64,000 nucleotides of DNA from Flavobacterium cupreum (GTDB taxonomy: Bacteria; Bacteroidota; Bacteroidia; Flavobacteriales; Flavobacteriaceae): positions 62,001-126,000 of the forward strand of contig NZ_QWDM01000015.1 of NCBI RefSeq assembly GCF_003996965.1, written 5' to 3'. Each line of letters begins with the position of its first letter. Position 1 is the stretch's first letter. A program made the translations under genes and the position numbers. The notes beneath the pieces are model-generated. The model made no database searches. It was not told the origin of the DNA and was given only the letters and a program-made list of their open reading frames with translations. This document shows positions 19,013-28,662 of this stretch, piece after piece.

Positions 19013-22000
19013 CAACAGACGAATACATTACTCATTTAAGAAGAAAAGGCATCATGGTGTCTGTTCAGGAAGATAAAGTAGAGATTAAAGCTCCGGATGG
19101 AGCGTTAACATCTGATATTATAGAAGATCTTAAATCTAAAAAAAGAGATATTCTTGATTTTTTTAATTCGATAATTCAGGAAAAGGAATTTGAATTGATT
19201 AAGCCGGCTCCCATACAGCCTCATTATCCGTTATCACGCGGGCAAATCCGTCTTTGGATTCTGAATGAACTAGGCGAAACCCAGGGATTGTATAATTCAC
19301 CCTTAATTTTTCCTATCGGGGACCTGGATACAGCCATAATTGAAGACACGCTGCATGAATTGATATCACGACATGAAATTCTTAGGACAGTTATTAAAAT
19401 TGTAGAGGGTCAGCCGAGACAGTTTGTTAAGGAGATAGAAGATTTCAGGTTAGACATTGATCATCTGGAGGCTTTTTCACCATCGGAGTACAGAACAATA
19501 ATCGAGGAAGAGCTTTTTTATCCTTTTGACCTGACGCAGTCTGCCATTAAAGCATCTTTACTTAAAGATCACGAAGGTAAAGTGGCACTTGTGCTTGTTT
19601 TTCATCATATTATAATTGATGCCTGGTCATTAAATGTACTTAGTGATGAATTTACTCAGATTTACAAGTCAAAACTTACGGGAATTCCTTCCCAAATGCC
19701 GAAATTAACAATTCAGTATAAAGATTATGCTGTATGGCAAAATACCTTACATGAAACAGGAAATTTTGACAATTCCAGAAAATACTGGATTAATAAGTTT
19801 TCGGATAAAATAGCCAGATTAAAATTACCCATAGATTTATCAGCTGAGGAAACTGAAACTTACGAAGGAACCAATGCGAATTTTGAATTTTCAAATAAAA
19901 TTTCAAATCAGCTGCTGGAATTTGCAAAACAAAACAATGTTTCCCTGTATATGATTCTTATCGGGGCCCTGAAATCTCTGCTGCACAGATATACAGGTGA
20001 GGAAGACATAATCATTGGGTCAGTGGTAAGCGGCAGGGACCATGCCAGTTTAAAAGAGCAGGTTGGCTTTTATGTAAATACAATTGCGCTCAGAACCAAT
20101 ATTAAAGGGTCGAATTCTTTTAAACAAATTCTTGAAGAGGTAAAAACAACGACATTAGATGCTTTTGAACATCAGTCGTATCCGTTTGATTTATTAGTAA
20201 ATGAAATAGAAAGCGAAACCAATGCAGAAAAGAATCCGATATTTGATGTGCTGATATCCTATCATGATTCTGATGAAAGCGTAGACCCATCCATTAAAAT
20301 AGCGGATACCGTTTCTTTGGGAGAAGACATTGAATTTCGTAATACAATTGCCAGTAAATTTGATTTATCGTATACTTTTCAAAGAAAACCAGATGGGAAA
20401 ATAACAGGAACTTTAGGGTTTAATGCCAATCTTTTCGGCAAAAAGAAAGTTACAAGAATGATTCATCATTTTAAAAATTTGCTGGAAGAGGTTATAAATG
20501 AACCAAATGAACCTATTGCCGATATTTTTTATCTGGAGCAACAGGAAGTGGAAACTTTAAAGGAATTTAATAATACCAGTAAAGCAACTGGACTGACTAA
20601 AGGTATAAAACACAGTATTGAAGCAAGAGCTGAAATAGCACCGCAATCCGTAGCCATTATTACAGAAAAAAGCGAAGTGACTTTTGAAGAACTGAATACA
20701 AAAGCGAACCGTTTATCGCACTACCTGAAAGATACTTTTAATATTTCCAAAGGAGATTGTGTAGGAGTTATGATGGACAATACGGTAGACAGGATTGTGA
20801 CGCTCTTAAGTATTATAAAACTTGGAGCCGCCTATGTGCCTGTAGATAAGGAAAATCCTTTTGAAAGAACATCTTTTATCCTGAATGATACCAATGCAAG
20901 GCTTTTAATGACCGAAAGCTTTAGCAAGATAGTTAAGGAAGAAGCTGCGTACAGTATTAGTATTTTAAAAGCAGATGATATTATCCATAATATAAGTGAA
21001 TTTTCATCTGAAAATCCTGATGTGAATGTTGGCCCTGAAGATATATTTTCAATATTATACACTTCCGGATCAACCGGAAATCCAAAAGGAGTTTTAATTA
21101 AAAATGAAGGACTTTTAAACAGAATAAACTGGTTCTGGAACCATTACGAATTTACGGAAAAGGATATTATATTCCAAAAAACACCTTTTGTATTTGATGT
21201 TTCAATTGGAGAAATATTCATGCCTTTATGTTTTGGGGCAAAACTGGTGCTGGCCACCGGAGAAGAAAATTCACTTCAGATAACCGAGAGTATTATTAAA
21301 TACAATTTAACGTACACCCATTTTTCTCCCACTCAGTTAAACAATTATTTAGATGCTCCGAATAATGATTTTGCCAAAATAACATCTTTACGAAGAATTG
21401 TCTGCAGTGGAGAAGAGCTGACCAAGACCATATTAAGCAAGTATTATAAAAATCTTCAGATCCCGTTATCCAACCTTTACGGACCTACAGAAGCTTCTAT
21501 TGAAGTAACTTACTTTGATTCATTTCCCGACGACGGCGAAAAGAAAAGATCCAGAATTCCTATTGGCAAACCAATCGATAACGTACAGATTTATGTACTA
21601 GATCCGAAGCACAAAATAGTTCCTGTGGGTTTTGTTGGAGAAATTGCAATAGGAGGAATTTGCCTGGCGGAAGGTTATTTGAATTCACCGGAGAAAACTA
21701 AAATTCAGTTTATAGAATGCAATTTAAGCCCGGGCGAAACCACCAGGGTTTACAAAACCGGAGATTTAGGAATGTGGTTAGAAGATGGTACCGTGCAGTT
21801 TTTAGGGAGAAAAGACAATCAAATATCAATAAACGGATCCAGAATTGAACCGGGCGAAATAGAGAGTGTTATTTCTAAACACCCCAAAGTTCATAACGTA
21901 GCGGTAGTGCCTAAAAAAGATGAGTTTAATAACTGGCACTTAATGGCGTATTACACGCTTAAAAGCGAAGAATCTATTGAGGTCGAAAAGAAAAGTTCCG

Positions 22001-24645
22001 TAGTAAAGGATTCCCGCATCAGTAAAAGACAGGATTTCAATTATAAGGATATAGCGTCTGATAAAAATAATGTTTATCAATTATTCCAGGAATCATTTAC
22101 GAAAAATGCTGATAATACGGCAATTGTCTTTAATGACAAGAGTTTTTCATACAGAGAATTACGCGTAGCGGTTGACAAGCTTGCTGCGGTATTAAAAACA
22201 GATTATAATGCAGGTGTTGGAAGCAAAATCGTTTTGATTGCAGGAAGATCTGAAAAAACGATTGTTTCTATTCTGGCGATCATGAAAGTTCGTGCTGTGT
22301 ATATTCCGATAGACAGCGAATATCCGGAAGCAAGAATAAATTACATTCTACAGGATAGCGCTGCAGACTTAATTATAACCGATCAGGATGATTTGCAAAT
22401 AGAGAATGACCATATCCCGGTGTTATTTTATGATACTTTAAATGACAGTTCAAAAGAGTATTCCTGGTCTGAAGGGGAAGCAGCTGCAAACCTAACCGAC
22501 CTGTGCTACATCTGTTACACTTCCGGTTCGACCGGAAAACCAAAAGGTGTAATGATCGAACAACGATCTGTTATTGATTATGTAGAGACATTTTCTAACT
22601 ATTTTGAATTGTCCGAAAAAGACACTGTTATACAGCAATCTTCCATATCGTTTGACACTTCTATCGAGGAAATTTTCCCGGTATTAGCGTTAGGAGGTAA
22701 GTTGATTGTCCTTTCTGAAGGAGGAAGGGATATCGAAGGGATAATAAAGGCCATAAACAACCATAAAGTTACGGTTCTTACCACAACACCTTTGGTGATA
22801 AACGAACTGAATCTGACTCCCGAAAGATTAGCCCACATGCCGAGGGTAATTATCAGTGGAGGGGATGAATTGCGAAAATCCTATATTGATAAATTAATAG
22901 ATAAAACAGCAGTATTCAATACCTACGGGCCAACAGAATTTACGGTATGTTCTACTTTTGCCCAAATTGATTCTATTGAAAAGTGCAATGTAATCGGAAA
23001 ACCGATAAACAACCATAAAATATACCTGTTTGATGATGATTTAAAAGAAATTCAAACAGGAGAAATTGGCGAAATGTTTATTGGCGGATCCGGTATGGCA
23101 AGAGGATATCTCAATAATATGGAGGAAACCAAAAGGCATTTTATATCGCATCCTGCTGTGGAAGGATTGATTTATAAAACAGGTGACCTTGCAAAATACA
23201 ATGAAAACGGAGAACTGGAATTCTGTGGAAGAAAGGACAGTCAGGTAAAAATAAAAGGATATCGCGTTGAACCTATTGAAATAGATAATGTCCTTCAAAA
23301 ATGTAGTGCTGTTAAAAATAGTGTTTCGGTTGCCAAAAAAGATTATAATAACGACAAACATCTGGTAACCTACTACAAAGGAGCTGATAATGTAAACGAA
23401 AAAGAAATCATTTCCTTTTTAAGAAACGAACTGCCACACTATATGGTACCCGATTATCTGGTAAGTGTAGCCGAATTCCCTTTAAATTCAAATGGTAAGA
23501 TTGATGTAAAACTATTGCCTGTTCCGGATAGTTTACTGCATAACAAATTGTTTTATCTGGAGCTAAAAGATTTTATGAAAAAATTTCTTCCTGCCTACCT
23601 GATCCCTTCTCAATTTGTCTTAATGGATAAGCTGCCATTGACCGTGAGTGGAAAAATAGACAGAAAATTTCTGGAGAATAAAAAAATTGAAAAAAGGGAA
23701 GATAAAAAATACATAGCTCCTGAAAATGAAATAGAAGAAAAAATTCAGAAGGTATGGGAAGATAATTTGAAATTATCTAAAATAAGTGTTGACGTGAATT
23801 TTTTCGAAATAGGAGGAAATTCAATAAAAGCCACGCAAATAATGGCAATGATATCTAAAGAACTGGGGATCTATGTACCCTTAAAAGATATCTATAACAA
23901 CCCTACCATTTTAGAACTGGCAAGAACTATTACTAACAATTTTACAAGTGAAAGTCTGCTGTTAAAACTGAATAAAGTGAAAGCTGATGCGCCAAATGTG
24001 TTCTTTATTCCGCCGGTTTTAGGATCTTCAACAATTTTCAAAAATTTAGCGACAGATTTAAATGAAGAAGCTAATGCATACGGGCTTCAGTACAGAGGTT
24101 TTGATAAAAATGAGCCATTCGATGAGAGTATAAAAGCTATGGCCAAATCATTTGTTCAGGAAATCAAAGCCACAAATGTATCGAATCAGCCTATTGTTCT
24201 GGTCGGATATTCAATGGGAGCGACGATCGGTTTTGAAGTGGCAAAAATTTTAGAAGAAGAAAATACAGCTGTCAAATTAATCCTGGTAGACAGAGGTGCG
24301 CATGAAAAGGAAGAAATTTTATTTGATCAGAAAAAATCAGATGAAATAATAGATAATGAATTAGCACACTGGGGCAAAGAAATAAGAAAAGAAGACTTTG
24401 ACAGAATTAAACAGCTGGTTTTTCATAACATAAAAATACTGACATCCCATCAGCTTGAAGGAAGCATAAACAGCAAAATTATTGCGGTAGAGGCGAATAA
24501 AAATTCCGGTAAAGTTAAAATGGCAGATTGGCAACTGTATACCAAAGGTGATTTCGAACATCATTTTATGAATACTACCCACTATGAAATAATTAACGAA
24601 CAACAGGATGAGCTGGTAGCCCTTATTAAGAAAGCGTTAGCGTAA
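19009..24645 (+). CDS. NRPS subunit 4, TubC docking-C-A[A inserted]-PCP-TE (termination)
   Basis: Terminal synthetase of 1878 residues. After the TubC-like docking domain comes a C domain whose His motif is HHIIIDA (Ala for the usual Gly, near residue 199). The first A domain runs normally through A3 (near 680) to A8 (RKDNQISINGSRIEPGEIE) and is interrupted near residue 990. A complete second A domain follows, with YTSGSTGKPKG near 1167 and NGKID near 1498. The missing A9-A10 of the outer domain resumes near 1516 (FLPAYLIPSQF, then SGKIDRKFL). One PCP serves both (Ser1605 in GGNSIKA). A type I thioesterase ends the protein (GYSMG with Ser1735; His1858), which should release the peptide. Codes read DVGHVSLIEK (outer) and DTETISTVCK (inserted); neither is confidently assignable. 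Confidence 0.95.
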   Translation: MTTDEYITHLRRKGIMVSVQEDKVEIKAPDGALTSDIIEDLKSKKRDILDFFNSIIQEKEFELIKPAPIQPHYPLSRGQIRLWILNELGETQGLYNSPLIFPIGDLDTAIIEDTLHELISRHEILRTVIKIVEGQPRQFVKEIEDFRLDIDHLEAFSPSEYRTIIEEELFYPFDLTQSAIKASLLKDHEGKVALVLVFHHIIIDAWSLNVLSDEFTQIYKSKLTGIPSQMPKLTIQYKDYAVWQNTLHETGNFDNSRKYWINKFSDKIARLKLPIDLSAEETETYEGTNANFEFSNKISNQLLEFAKQNNVSLYMILIGALKSLLHRYTGEEDIIIGSVVSGRDHASLKEQVGFYVNTIALRTNIKGSNSFKQILEEVKTTTLDAFEHQSYPFDLLVNEIESETNAEKNPIFDVLISYHDSDESVDPSIKIADTVSLGEDIEFRNTIASKFDLSYTFQRKPDGKITGTLGFNANLFGKKKVTRMIHHFKNLLEEVINEPNEPIADIFYLEQQEVETLKEFNNTSKATGLTKGIKHSIEARAEIAPQSVAIITEKSEVTFEELNTKANRLSHYLKDTFNISKGDCVGVMMDNTVDRIVTLLSIIKLGAAYVPVDKENPFERTSFILNDTNARLLMTESFSKIVKEEAAYSISILKADDIIHNISEFSSENPDVNVGPEDIFSILYTSGSTGNPKGVLIKNEGLLNRINWFWNHYEFTEKDIIFQKTPFVFDVSIGEIFMPLCFGAKLVLATGEENSLQITESIIKYNLTYTHFSPTQLNNYLDAPNNDFAKITSLRRIVCSGEELTKTILSKYYKNLQIPLSNLYGPTEASIEVTYFDSFPDDGEKKRSRIPIGKPIDNVQIYVLDPKHKIVPVGFVGEIAIGGICLAEGYLNSPEKTKIQFIECNLSPGETTRVYKTGDLGMWLEDGTVQFLGRKDNQISINGSRIEPGEIESVISKHPKVHNVAVVPKKDEFNNWHLMAYYTLKSEESIEVEKKSSVVKDSRISKRQDFNYKDIASDKNNVYQLFQESFTKNADNTAIVFNDKSFSYRELRVAVDKLAAVLKTDYNAGVGSKIVLIAGRSEKTIVSILAIMKVRAVYIPIDSEYPEARINYILQDSAADLIITDQDDLQIENDHIPVLFYDTLNDSSKEYSWSEGEAAANLTDLCYICYTSGSTGKPKGVMIEQRSVIDYVETFSNYFELSEKDTVIQQSSISFDTSIEEIFPVLALGGKLIVLSEGGRDIEGIIKAINNHKVTVLTTTPLVINELNLTPERLAHMPRVIISGGDELRKSYIDKLIDKTAVFNTYGPTEFTVCSTFAQIDSIEKCNVIGKPINNHKIYLFDDDLKEIQTGEIGEMFIGGSGMARGYLNNMEETKRHFISHPAVEGLIYKTGDLAKYNENGELEFCGRKDSQVKIKGYRVEPIEIDNVLQKCSAVKNSVSVAKKDYNNDKHLVTYYKGADNVNEKEIISFLRNELPHYMVPDYLVSVAEFPLNSNGKIDVKLLPVPDSLLHNKLFYLELKDFMKKFLPAYLIPSQFVLMDKLPLTVSGKIDRKFLENKKIEKREDKKYIAPENEIEEKIQKVWEDNLKLSKISVDVNFFEIGGNSIKATQIMAMISKELGIYVPLKDIYNNPTILELARTITNNFTSESLLLKLNKVKADAPNVFFIPPVLGSSTIFKNLATDLNEEANAYGLQYRGFDKNEPFDESIKAMAKSFVQEIKATNVSNQPIVLVGYSMGATIGFEVAKILEEENTAVKLILVDRGAHEKEEILFDQKKSDEIIDNELAHWGKEIRKEDFDRIKQLVFHNIKILTSHQLEGSINSKIIAVEANKNSGKVKMADWQLYTKGDFEHHFMNTTHYEIINEQQDELVALIKKALA

Positions 24646-24755
24646 CTATTTCAAATCATATCGTTGCGAATGACGTTCTAAATTAGCATGATAAAGTGTA
24701 AGAACAGAAGAATTTAGGTAAGAAATTAGATTATAATCGTATAAAAAAGTATACA

Positions 24756-25481
24756 ATGACAGAAAAAATAAAACTCTTTTGCTTGCCATATGCCGGGGGA
24801 GCATCAAGCATGTATCGAAGTTGGGGATCCGGATTAGCCAATAATATCGAATTATGTCCGATTGAACTTGCCGGAAGAGGAGTTCGTATAGCCGAAGATT
24901 GTTATGCGAATTTAGATGAGGCCGTAAATGACATTTTCAATCAGATATCCGGAGATATTTCTGAATGCGATTATGCTATTTTCGGACATAGCATGGGGGC
25001 TTCCCTCGGCTATGAGGTGCTTCAGAAAATTAAATCCCTTGGCATGAGGCCACCTGTACACGCATTTTTTTCGGGAAGGTATCCTCCCGATGTGCAAAGG
25101 GTCAGGGAATTGTGGTCACTAATGGGACCGGCAGAATTTCAGGAAAAAGTATTAGCTTTGGGAGTAACGCCCCCTGAAATTTTTCAGCACCCTGAACTAA
25201 GTAAAATATTTATTCCCTTGCTGCGAAGTGATTTTGCTATAGCCGAAACAATGGTGATCAGACCGGAAATCATTCCCTTAAAAACAAATATTTCAGTTTT
25301 AATAGGGGAAACTGAAGGGATTTCAAGGGAAACAGCCGTGAAATGGAAAGCACATACCACAAAAAAATGTTCGATATATTATATTGAAGGCGGACATTTT
25401 TTCCTGCTGAATCAAAAAGAAGCCGTTCTTAAAATTATCAACGCCAGTTTAGTACAGCAGAATCTCGAATTTTTAATCTAA
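24756..25481 (+). CDS. Type II (editing) thioesterase
   Basis: A stand-alone alpha/beta hydrolase of 241 residues, the usual length for proofreading thioesterases that remove wrong acyl groups from PCP domains. The N-terminus (KLFCLPYAGGASSMYRSW) is typical. The nucleophile elbow is GHSMG with Ser79, and the catalytic His lies in GGHFFLLNQ near the C-terminus. It follows the last NRPS gene after 110 bases and is probably in the same transcript; no strong terminator is seen in that gap. The family call is secure, while editing of this synthetase is inferred from position. Confidence 0.93.
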   Translation: MTEKIKLFCLPYAGGASSMYRSWGSGLANNIELCPIELAGRGVRIAEDCYANLDEAVNDIFNQISGDISECDYAIFGHSMGASLGYEVLQKIKSLGMRPPVHAFFSGRYPPDVQRVRELWSLMGPAEFQEKVLALGVTPPEIFQHPELSKIFIPLLRSDFAIAETMVIRPEIIPLKTNISVLIGETEGISRETAVKWKAHTTKKCSIYYIEGGHFFLLNQKEAVLKIINASLVQQNLEFLI

Positions 25482-25518
25482 TAGCAACTATCATATTACT
25501 AAAAAAAAACAGCATAAA

Positions 25519-26460
25519 ATGAGTTATATCACAACAACAGAAGAAAGAAAACACGTCATCTCTCTCGTAGATTTGTCAGAACACGAAACACTTGAAATAA
25601 TCAATAGAGGTGTCGAATATGCCAACGGTACAGTTGAACTTGGTCATCAGTTAAAAGGAAAGATAGTAGGAATATACTTTACAAAGACGTCTACCAGAAC
25701 GAGAACCTCTTTTTCTACAGCCGCACTTAGGCTTGGTGCACAGATTATTTCTTACGGTCCAAATGATTTACAGATCAATACCGGTGAAAACATGAGTGAC
25801 ACTTTGCAGGTACTTTCCCAGATGCTGGATGGTTTAGTGGTCAGAACCGGAGGATCCCCGGATTTACTGAGAACTTTTGCCAATCAGAAAAGAATGTCTA
25901 TTGTAAATGCCATGACTGAGGACGAACATCCTACCCAGGCTCTGGCTGATTTAACAACACTGAAACGTTATTTCGGAGAAATCTCCGGCCTTGAGATTAT
26001 TTACCTGGGCGAAGGAAACAATACAGCTGTGGCTTTAGCTTTGGCACTTGCTAAATTTTCAAATGTAAAAATTAGTTTTTTTACACCGCCAAATTATCAG
26101 ATTGACCCTCAAATTTTGCAGTATGCAAAACAGCAGGGAGCAGCAAAAAACACCGTTATCAATGAATATCATGACCTCAAATTCCTTCCGGGAAATGCAG
26201 ATGTTATTTATACAACACGCTGGCAAACCACCGGAACAGTGAAATTAGATGTCAACTGGAGAGAAGTATTCGAACCTTTTGCTATTACACAGGAACTGAT
26301 GTCAAAATATCCAAACGCAATCTTCATGCATGACCTTCCTGCCCATAGAGGAGAAGAAGTGGAAGCCGAAGTAATTGACGGAGAAAGAAGCATCGTTTTC
26401 GAGCAGGCAGAAAACAAAGCACATAGCGCAAAAGCGGTGCTTGAATGGTGCATGCAATAA
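25519..26460 (+). CDS. Ornithine-carbamoyltransferase-like enzyme with altered substrate pocket
   Basis: A 313-residue aspartate/ornithine carbamoyltransferase family enzyme. The carbamoyl phosphate motifs are intact: STRTR at 58-62, HPTQ at 137-140, and the C-terminal loop with PAHRGEE. The two elements that hold ornithine in true OTCases are changed. The usual DxxxSMG loop reads TRWQTTG (233-239), and the usual HCLP reads HDLP with Asp272 in place of the catalytic-loop Cys. It lies 37 bases after the thioesterase and before the PPTase, so it probably belongs to the peptide pathway and not to arginine synthesis. Carbamoylation of an amine other than the plain ornithine side chain, either a free precursor or a bound residue, is the inference. 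The family is certain; the substrate is unknown. Confidence 0.85.
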   Translation: MSYITTTEERKHVISLVDLSEHETLEIINRGVEYANGTVELGHQLKGKIVGIYFTKTSTRTRTSFSTAALRLGAQIISYGPNDLQINTGENMSDTLQVLSQMLDGLVVRTGGSPDLLRTFANQKRMSIVNAMTEDEHPTQALADLTTLKRYFGEISGLEIIYLGEGNNTAVALALALAKFSNVKISFFTPPNYQIDPQILQYAKQQGAAKNTVINEYHDLKFLPGNADVIYTTRWQTTGTVKLDVNWREVFEPFAITQELMSKYPNAIFMHDLPAHRGEEVEAEVIDGERSIVFEQAENKAHSAKAVLEWCMQ

Positions 26461-26466
26461 AAAAAG

Positions 26467-26493
26467 AATCATTTTAATTTTGTAAAAATGATT
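26467..26493 (+). terminator. Weak hairpin after the carbamoyltransferase gene
   Basis: A perfect 9-bp AT-rich stem (26467-26475 with 26485-26493, loop of 9) starts seven bases after the stop codon. It has no clean T tract, so it may attenuate or protect the 3' end more than terminate. Confidence 0.3.
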
Positions 26494-26641
26494 TATCTCT
26501 AAAGGTATTGCGTTAAAAAAATAAAGTACTTTAGAGGAATGGTAAGACTTCCGTTAAAAAAGTAAGAGGCAGGGCATTTATTTTCAATAAAGATTCTGCC
26601 TCTATACATTAACTATAAGTTTAATAATTTACTTCGCTTTT

Positions 26642-27277
26642 ATGACAATAGTTTATTATACTTTTTGCAGGCAATTAACTCCCGATAAATATAGAAAAGC
26701 AGTTTCATCACTTCCCGATGAGATGCAGGAAAAAATCGAAAAATTCAGGCGCTGGCAGGATGCACATTCCTTCCTGTATGGGAAATTATTGCTAAAGGAA
26801 GGCATGCTTAAATTAGGATACCAGGATTCTTTGGCATTCATGAAGAAAAACGAATATGGGAAACCTTATTTCTCTTATGACTCCTTCAGCTTTAATATAT
26901 CTCATTCTGAAGACTATGTAGTATGTGTGATAAGTACTGATGAAAAAGAGAAAATTGGAATCGATATTGAAAAAATAAAAACGATTAATAGGGAAGATTA
27001 CAGTTCTGTTTTTACACCACTGGAGAAAAATGATATTACCAGTGATCAGCATTTTTATAAATACTGGACCCGTAAAGAAGCAGTAATCAAAGCCGATGGA
27101 AGAGGATTGCAAATTCCCTTACATACTATTGATGCAACAAAAACAACAGTAGAAGTAGAAAATGAATTTTATTTTCTGCTTAAGATTGACATCGATAAGG
27201 AGTATGAAATGCACCTTGCCTCTTCAAAAAAAATCGAAGACTATACACTTCAATATAATTCTTTAGATAACCTCTAG
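26642..27277 (+). CDS. Sfp-type 4'-phosphopantetheinyl transferase
   Basis: A 211-residue enzyme that transfers phosphopantetheine from CoA to the PCP serines, making the synthetases active. Family motifs are in order: GKPYF (73-77), NISHSE (85-90), GIDIE with the metal-binding Asp108 and Glu110, and YWTRKEAVIKADGRG (141-155). The length fits the Sfp/HetI class. It is separated from the carbamoyltransferase by 181 bases containing two hairpins, so it may have its own promoter. It is the last recognisable gene of the peptide cluster on this side. Confidence 0.93.
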   Translation: MTIVYYTFCRQLTPDKYRKAVSSLPDEMQEKIEKFRRWQDAHSFLYGKLLLKEGMLKLGYQDSLAFMKKNEYGKPYFSYDSFSFNISHSEDYVVCVISTDEKEKIGIDIEKIKTINREDYSSVFTPLEKNDITSDQHFYKYWTRKEAVIKADGRGLQIPLHTIDATKTTVEVENEFYFLLKIDIDKEYEMHLASSKKIEDYTLQYNSLDNL

Positions 27278-27309
27278 CCGTAATAGCAATAGCATTCTTC
27301 GCTATGAAA

Positions 27310-28662
27310 TCAGTTATTTAAAAAATTCAGAATAAAACTTGTTTCTGTATTCGGAATAGAATGTACTTTAATGGTGCCCTCGTGTAAACGCATAATTTGT
27401 TTGGAAAGACTTAAGCCAATACCGGTTCCTGTATTTTTTGTAGTAAAGAAAGGAACAAAAACTTCTTCCAGGATCTCCGGAGTTATTCCAGGACCATTAT
27501 CAGCAACAATAATGAATTTTTTATCGGAGCTGTCTATACCCGCAGAAATTTTTATAATACCGTTTTCCTGATTGTTCAGGGACTGGAGCGCATTTTTACC
27601 CAGATTTATCAATACCTGGGTGATTTGCTTTTTGTCAATAAAGAATGCTAAGTTTTCAGGAAATATTTCAATATCTATTTTAATATCAGGGCTGTTTGGA
27701 TTTATCAGTAGAAATAAATTATCAAGAAGCGTTTTAGCATGAACGATTTCTTTCTCGGGCGCAGGAACACTTAACAGAGTCCGGTAAGATCTCACAAAAC
27801 TCATCAGATTATCACCTTGTTCGCCGATAATTTCTAGTCCTTTAGCTGTATTTATGATATGTATTTCTTCTATTTCGCCAATGGAGATTAATTTATTCTG
27901 GATTTTATAATACTTTAAAATAGATTCTGAAATTGAGGTTATAGGTGCGATTGAATTCATGATTTCATGTGTTAAAACCTTGATAAGTTTTATCCATGAA
28001 TCCGCTTCTTTCTCATCCAGTTCCTTGTTGATATCCTGAATAGTAACCAAAAAAAGATTTTCTTTATTGATACTAATTGTACTGGACTTTATTGAAAGTT
28101 GTTTCTTCTCCCTCTCGTTTGTTAATTGAAAAAGTTTCTGTTCGAAAGGTTTTAAGTTATCAAAAAGTGAATATAATTTTTCATCAATCTGTCTCAGTTG
28201 CTTAATGTGATTTAAAGGTCTGTAATTAAGCAAAGTTTCTACGGTAGGATTCGAATAAATGATGTGGCCACTTTCATTATACGCAAAAATTCCAATATTG
28301 GCCTGTTTCAGAATCTCATGATAAAATTGCTCCTGAGCCTGTTTTTTCAAATGCAGTTCATGAATCAGGCCATTTACTTTATTAAGACTTTGGTTGAGGC
28401 TTTTAAATGGTTTTATAAGATCTTCTTCGGGAAAGTGCAGGGTAAAATCTTCATTTTCTATCCCGTTTAAAAAATTAGAGAGTTTCCGGTTCGTATAATT
28501 AATATATCGGATAAATAATAAGACCTGAACCACTAAAAGAAGAAGAAACAGACAAGAAAATAAATAAAATTCCCTGTCAAAACAGAATGCAAAACCAAGA
28601 GAGGACAGGGTAATAAGAACAACCCGTAATACGATATACAGATAAAATCTTATGCTAACCAT
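27310..28662 (-). CDS. Membrane sensor histidine kinase, NtrB-like
   Basis: A 450-residue kinase. Two N-terminal transmembrane helices with a short loop between them (residues about 5-55) are followed by a linker, a PAS-like segment (NIGIFAYNESGHIIYSNP), a dimerisation helix with the phosphorylated His in THEIMNSIAP (about 230), and an HATPase domain with NLGKNALQS, ADNGPGI and GTGIGLSLSK. It lacks a large periplasmic domain, so it probably senses the membrane or a cytoplasmic signal. Its start overlaps the stop of the upstream response regulator gene by 8 nt, so the two are co-transcribed and a cognate pair. Confidence 0.92.
   Translation of the reverse strand: MVSIRFYLYIVLRVVLITLSSLGFAFCFDREFYLFSCLFLLLLVVQVLLFIRYINYTNRKLSNFLNGIENEDFTLHFPEEDLIKPFKSLNQSLNKVNGLIHELHLKKQAQEQFYHEILKQANIGIFAYNESGHIIYSNPTVETLLNYRPLNHIKQLRQIDEKLYSLFDNLKPFEQKLFQLTNEREKKQLSIKSSTISINKENLFLVTIQDINKELDEKEADSWIKLIKVLTHEIMNSIAPITSISESILKYYKIQNKLISIGEIEEIHIINTAKGLEIIGEQGDNLMSFVRSYRTLLSVPAPEKEIVHAKTLLDNLFLLINPNSPDIKIDIEIFPENLAFFIDKKQITQVLINLGKNALQSLNNQENGIIKISAGIDSSDKKFIIVADNGPGITPEILEEVFVPFFTTKNTGTGIGLSLSKQIMRLHEGTIKVHSIPNTETSFILNFLNN

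Noticed and set aside
6192..24645. Epimerase or methyltransferase domains in the synthetases
   Set aside because: All domains between PCPs are C and A domains by motif, and no E-type or SAM-binding motif was seen.
26565..26603. Hairpin AGAGGCAG/CTGCCTCT upstream of the PPTase gene
   Set aside because: The stem is good but the loop is about 20 nt, and no T tract follows on the plus strand; a function as terminator or regulator cannot be supported.
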